Assembly: GCA_902567045.1 (NCBI GenBank)
Contig: CACFLJ010000001.1
Span: 148,866 to 212,865, forward strand
Length of the DNA: 64,000 nucleotides
Direction of reading: 5' to 3'
DNA from: an uncultured Pelagibacteraceae bacterium
GTDB lineage: Bacteria > Pseudomonadota > Alphaproteobacteria > Pelagibacterales > Pelagibacteraceae
Shown: positions 61,304 through 64,000 of the stretch, one piece after another
Position numbering within the stretch: the first letter of the stretch is position 1
Layout: every line of letters begins with the position of its first letter
Position numbers and translations under genes: made by a program
The notes under the pieces: generated by a model
Told to the model about the DNA's origin: nothing
The model's input: only the letters and a program-made list of their open reading frames with translations
The model's database searches: none

Positions 61304-61884
61304 TATGCAACTTTTTTAAGATATGTTCGGATAGTATTTGGGGATGCCTTAAATAACTTTGCAAGTTTCTTAATTCCCGTACCTTTTTTGTGAAGATGTA
61401 AAATAACCTTTTTATTGTGTTCGTTTAAATTAGTCTTTCTACCTAGTATTTTCCCTCTTTTCTTTGCATTTTCTAGTCCACTTATAACTCTTTCACGGAT
61501 TAAATCTCTTTCAAAATTTGCAAAAGCGGAAGCAACTGTAAAAAACAATTTACCTGTTGGGGAAGATGTATCGATTTGTTGGTTGTGAATATACAGATCT
61601 ATTTTTTTGTCAGATAACTTCTCAACAGTTTCCAATAAGTGTTTAGTGTTTCTACCAATTCTTGATAGTTCCATGCACATAACAGTTTCAAATTCTCTAG
61701 CAAAAGCATCTTTCATCATTAAATCAAAATTTGGTCTTGATGTTTTTGCCCCTGAACACACATCAATATAAGTTTTAACAACTTCCCAATTATGATTTTG
61801 TGCAATTTGATTTAACTGTTCTACTTGTCTGTCAGTAGATTGTTTCTCTGTTGAAACTCTTGCGTAAATACAAACTCTCTTCAT
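61303..61884 (-). CDS. Serine recombinase (resolvase/invertase family)
   Basis: MKRVCIYARVSTEKQSTDRQVEQL; MELSRIGRNTKHLLETVE; SPTGKLFFTVASAFANFERDLIRERV; C-terminal HTH. Confidence 0.93.
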   Translation of the reverse strand: MKRVCIYARVSTEKQSTDRQVEQLNQIAQNHNWEVVKTYIDVCSGAKTSRPNFDLMMKDAFAREFETVMCMELSRIGRNTKHLLETVEKLSDKKIDLYIHNQQIDTSSPTGKLFFTVASAFANFERDLIRERVISGLENAKKRGKILGRKTNLNEHNKKVILHLHKKGTGIKKLAKLFKASPNTIRTYLKKVA

Positions 61885-61925
61885 GCATTGACGCTATTGG
61901 GTTAGCAAAAAAACCACAAGGGTTC

Positions 61926-61955
61926 TTCCTCACTCTTTCCTCACTTTTTCCTCAC
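61926..61955 (+). repeat. Three TTCCTCAC repeats, 11-bp spacing (candidate integrase arm sites)
   Basis: TTCCTCAC at 61926, 61937 and 61948. Confidence 0.65.
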
Positions 61956-61972
61956 TAATGATTTTTATTCAG

Positions 61973-61989
61973 ACAAAAAAAAAGGGCAG
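61973..61989 (+). repeat. 17-bp direct repeat copy 2 (candidate att core)
   Basis: ACAAAAAAAAAGGGCAG, identical to 56515-56531. Confidence 0.7.
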
Positions 61990-62006
61990 TAAAAACTGCC
62001 CTTTTT
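61973..62006 (-). terminator. groEL intrinsic terminator
   Basis: On minus strand AAAAAGGGCAG-TTTTTA-CTGCCCTTTTTTTTTG downstream of the groEL stop. Confidence 0.88.
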
Positions 62007-62032
62007 GAATTTTTCGATGACCGAAATGAGTC

Positions 62033-63738
<1,706 letters not shown>

Positions 63739-63750
<12 letters not shown>

Positions 63751-64000
63751 AGAGATACCCATAATGTCTGACTCTTTCATTATGCTGTATTCTTTACCAT
63801 CAATTTTTACTTCAGTTCCTGACCATTTTCCAAAAAGAACTTTGTCACCAACTTTAACATCCATTGGTATAATTTTTCCATCCTCAGTTTTTGATCCACC
63901 ACCAACAGCAACAACTTTGCCTTCTTGTGGTTTCTCTTGTGCAGAATCAGGGATGATAATTCCACCAGCAGTTTTTTCACTACTGTCTAAAACTTCGATT
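63739..64000 (-). CDS. groES: Co-chaperonin GroES (5' end beyond window)
   Basis: Reverse-strand reading ...[75 protein letters not shown]. Confidence 0.95.

Larger units (their letters stand above)
56515..61989. mobile_element. Integrated genetic element/genomic island between typA and groEL
   Basis: Tyrosine integrase and serine resolvase plus ORFan-like genes, bounded by a perfect 17-bp direct repeat (ACAAAAAAAAAGGGCAG) and TTCCTCAC repeats at both ends. Confidence 0.75.

Noticed and set aside
61926-61955. Short repeats that could be mistaken for a CRISPR array
   Set aside because: Octamer repeats at 11-bp spacing with no spacers of CRISPR length and no cas genes.

Overview
The window is AT-rich, gene-dense and has the gene content of a SAR11/Pelagibacterales-type alphaproteobacterium (taxonomy inferred from gene content and composition only). 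Most of it is ordinary core genome: rplU, gloB, metW-metX behind a SAM-II-like riboswitch, hisC-tyrA, trkH, class I lysS, pyrD, rpmB, a polyamine operon (decarboxylase, DHS-like, aguB, aguA), a RegA/PrrA-type regulator, polA, chvI-chvG, ahcY, tsaE-amgK-murU, gpmA, an RND pump, sseA, msrA, a BMP-type nucleoside ABC importer, hsp20, ptrB, cfa, an XRE regulator next to aceA, typA and groEL-groES. The main accessory region is a roughly 5.46 kb integrated element between typA and groEL (about 56515-61989). It carries a tyrosine integrase, a serine resolvase, uncharacterised small genes and a compact four-gene minus-strand operon of small membrane or secreted proteins. The element is flanked by a perfect 17-bp direct repeat (ACAAAAAAAAAGGGCAG) inside two look-alike Rho-independent terminators. 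It also has helically phased TTCCTCAC repeats at both ends, which suggests integration into the groEL terminator. Other points worth checking: an intrinsic-terminator attenuator candidate in the polyamine operon leader, an A11-tract frameshift in a Lys-rich coiled-coil gene, an RND adaptor apparently lacking the alpha-hairpin, repeated TTTTGTAAA operator-like motifs before aceA plus an unlisted 53-aa ORF, a structured noncoding region inside the island, and a perfect 26-bp tandem duplication at the groES-groEL junction. No rRNA, tRNA or CRISPR array was recognised.
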